Source of the DNA: DAORHV01 sp964448405
GTDB lineage: Bacteria; Patescibacteriota; Gracilibacteria; Peribacterales; Peribacteraceae
Assembly: GCA_964448405.1 (NCBI GenBank)
Contig: CAYUVW010000014.1
Location: 1-41,156 of the forward strand
Reading direction: 5' to 3'
DNA length: 41,156 nt
The notes under the pieces were generated by a model. That model made no database searches. It was not told the DNA's origin and saw only the letters and a list, made by a program, of their open reading frames with translations. Below are positions 39,068 through 41,156 of the stretch, in pieces. How positions within the stretch are numbered: position 1 is the first letter of the stretch; each line of letters begins with the position of its first letter. Made by a program: the position numbers and the translations under genes.

Positions 39068-39120
39068 AACTGTTCATGGGTGAAACCCGTCCCAGCAATA
39101 CTGGGAGGGGGAACGAATAG
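39068..39120 (-). promoter_or_regulatory. Structured rpsF leader, candidate S6:S18 autoregulatory site
   Basis: The leader can fold as a three-way junction: GTTC/GAAC closing, GGGT-ACCC and CCCAG-CTGGG hairpins. S6:S18 complex binding to such rpsF leaders is known in many bacteria; the match here is by form only and the conserved CCG bulge was not confirmed. Confidence 0.4.
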
Positions 39121-39126
39121 AGCGCG

Positions 39127-39132
39127 ACTGTA
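39127..39132 (-). promoter_or_regulatory. -10 box TACAGT of rpsF
   Basis: Ends 59 nt before the ATG, so unlike most genes here rpsF keeps a real leader. Confidence 0.55.
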
Positions 39133-39198
39133 AAGGATGCCATCCATGAGAGTCAACTTCAAATCGGGCAACGTCTTGTGTGTGTAGCAGCGTAAAAA

Positions 39199-39230
39199 TT
39201 GACTAAATAATTAAAATATTCTTCTATATA
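39199..39230 (+). promoter_or_regulatory. Promoter TTGACT-17-TTCTAT for unknown gene
   Basis: A clear -35 TTGACT (39199-39204) with 17-nt spacing to TTCTAT/TATATA within an AT-rich stretch unlike the rest of the window. The ATG follows at 39234. Confidence 0.6.
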
Positions 39231-39233
39231 CAT

Positions 39234-39887
39234 ATGAACCATGGCAGACCCGCAGCACTGGAATCACTCTACCTCCTTGTGCACCCAGGGTATTCCATTG
39301 AAACGTACGCCGAACTCACCGACGATGGGCGTGAGTTGCTGGAAACATGTATCGACGTTGCAACGACCATCGATCGCACGCGAGAGGCGCTGATCGTCAT
39401 TTCGCATAAAACACATGCCGACATACACAATATTCAGACGAGCGGTACTGCGAATATTGAATGGCCGATAGTCGACGCGCTGCATCGCATGGATGCAGTC
39501 CTCCGTGGCAATCTCGGCGTACTGGCGGGTGCAAGGCATGTCGACAAAGAGAATTGCAGTCACCGTCTTGAAGACATGCGCCAGCTGCTGGAAGATATGC
39601 GCTTTCGTATTACGGAACACACTCGCTTGATATGCTTCGGTGAAACGGCAACGAGTTGCGTACCGAATGTCGCGACACACTTTCGGACGTTGCTCGACAT
39701 TAAGCAGCCGGCAATCGTTCCGCTGGAACTGACCAACGCACGTAGGGACGGACGCTGGCAAGGCTGTCGTGAAGGAGGTGGAGAGCTGGAATATGTACGA
39801 GAAGAATTCCCAACAATTACGTTCATCGCAATCCCATCCGACTTCGGTCCGCTCCCGCCGCCTACGAAAAAAATACAGACTGTATAA
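39234..39887 (+). CDS. Unknown soluble protein, 217 aa
   Basis: Not recognised. Helical N-terminal half (ESLYLLVHPGYSIETYAELTDDG, LLETCIDVATTIDRTREALIVISHK), then alternating strands and helices (HTRLICFGETATSCVPNVA, FPTITFIAIPSDFGPLPPPTKK). The segments LIVISHK and RLICFGET look like parallel strands of an alpha/beta fold. No membrane helix. It lies alone between the S6 promoter and the rRNA operon with its own -35/-10 promoter. About 85 nt separate its stop and the rRNA -35 box. Confidence 0.6.
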   Translation: MNHGRPAALESLYLLVHPGYSIETYAELTDDGRELLETCIDVATTIDRTREALIVISHKTHADIHNIQTSGTANIEWPIVDALHRMDAVLRGNLGVLAGARHVDKENCSHRLEDMRQLLEDMRFRITEHTRLICFGETATSCVPNVATHFRTLLDIKQPAIVPLELTNARRDGRWQGCREGGGELEYVREEFPTITFIAIPSDFGPLPPPTKKIQTV

Positions 39888-39972
39888 AGGAGAGTGACTG
39901 AAGAAGACGCTGAGAAAAAATATGCAGAAAAAGAGAAGAGCCACCGAAAAAAAGATATTCTGCAAAAAGTCC

Positions 39973-40001
39973 TTGACGTGCCTGGGCACCCTTCCTAGAA
40001 T
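39973..40001 (+). promoter_or_regulatory. rRNA operon promoter
   Basis: TTGACG (39973-39978), 17 nt, TAGAAT (39996-40001): the best full -35/-10 promoter in the window. The ribosomal RNA leader follows for about 260 nt. Confidence 0.85.
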
Positions 40002-40260
40002 GGCCCGGCTGTGAGTACATCAGCCCGTTCGTAAACGGCTGGATGGTTTCCTCTGTCACAGGAGGAGTCCAAGATGCTCATCAGCGCCATTGGCTCCTTC
40101 ACAGCATCGTGTAACAGAGAAGAAGCTTGAGAGTCCTAGTTTTCCTTTGAAGAAACTAAACGAGGTGCGGATCACCTCGTCAAAAATAATGATCCCGCTC
40201 ATTACTTGAAGCGTAGAGATCCTTCGTCGGCCTTCGGTCGATTGAACATCTCGTCAAGTT
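40002..40260 (+). other. 16S rRNA leader
   Basis: About 255 transcribed bases before mature 16S. No coding gene. It contains an 8-bp perfect hairpin (40160-40167 with 40173-40180, loop CGGAT) and other short stems, likely used in antitermination or processing. A boxA sequence was not found with certainty. Confidence 0.6.

Positions 40261-41156
<896 letters not shown>

Overview
The window looks like a chromosomal segment of a Patescibacteria (CPR) bacterium, most likely near Peregrinibacteria/Peribacteria. This placement is an inference. The partial 16S rRNA gene departs from the universal primer sites at 27F, 806R and 926R. rpsF and rpsR are adjacent with no ssb between them, and many genes are small membrane or unassigned proteins. 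GC is in the mid-50s by eye. UGA acts as a stop and conserved glycines use GGN codons, so the UGA=Gly code of Gracilibacteria does not apply.

Layout. 1-4.2 kb: 3' part of a penicillin-binding protein, a CsaA-like tRNA-binding protein, a site-2 protease, a family 2 glycosyltransferase, ribosomal protein L28 and a DUF4383-like membrane protein. 4.2-7.2 kb (minus strand): a GT39/83-like membrane glycosyltransferase, a small acidic protein, tRNA-Ser(GGA) with terminator, and a two-helix membrane protein. 7.3-14.3 kb: pheT, cobalamin adenosyltransferase, L34 with an atypical N-terminus, unknown proteins, an M16 peptidase and ndk. 14.3-22.2 kb: CtpA-type protease, a DUF1858/HesB-like fusion, RNase HI, a VanW protein, recO, ftsX, a Cys-motif membrane protein, a TPR protein and a VirB2-like pilin. 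22.2-29.5 kb: a full bifunctional PBP with Ig-like tail, a sulfotransferase-like protein, an SMR-like transporter, an ABC exporter and yebC. 29.5-38.2 kb: a three-gene minus-strand operon dominated by a 2685-residue protein ending in a calpain-like cysteine protease domain. 38.2-41.2 kb: rpsR, rpsF with a structured leader, an unknown gene, then the rRNA promoter, leader and the first ~896 nt of 16S rRNA.

The strongest genome-wide signal is in the start sites. About 18 genes have a -10 box (TANNNT, often with an extended TGn) ending 6-12 nt before the start codon, and no Shine-Dalgarno sequence. Transcription would then begin at or next to the start codon, so leaderless mRNAs appear to be the norm. 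This pattern also settles several start codons, including GTG starts of recO and the site-2 protease.

The most novel element is the giant calpain-like operon. A 109-residue helical protein overlaps the giant gene by 4 nt, and an 88-residue protein follows 14 nt after it. The giant combines a long helical N-terminus, a pair of similar beta-rich domains, hydrophobic segments in the middle, a run of short beta-rich modules and the C-terminal protease. One 73-residue module is duplicated in tandem with identical DNA, which points to very recent copy-number change.
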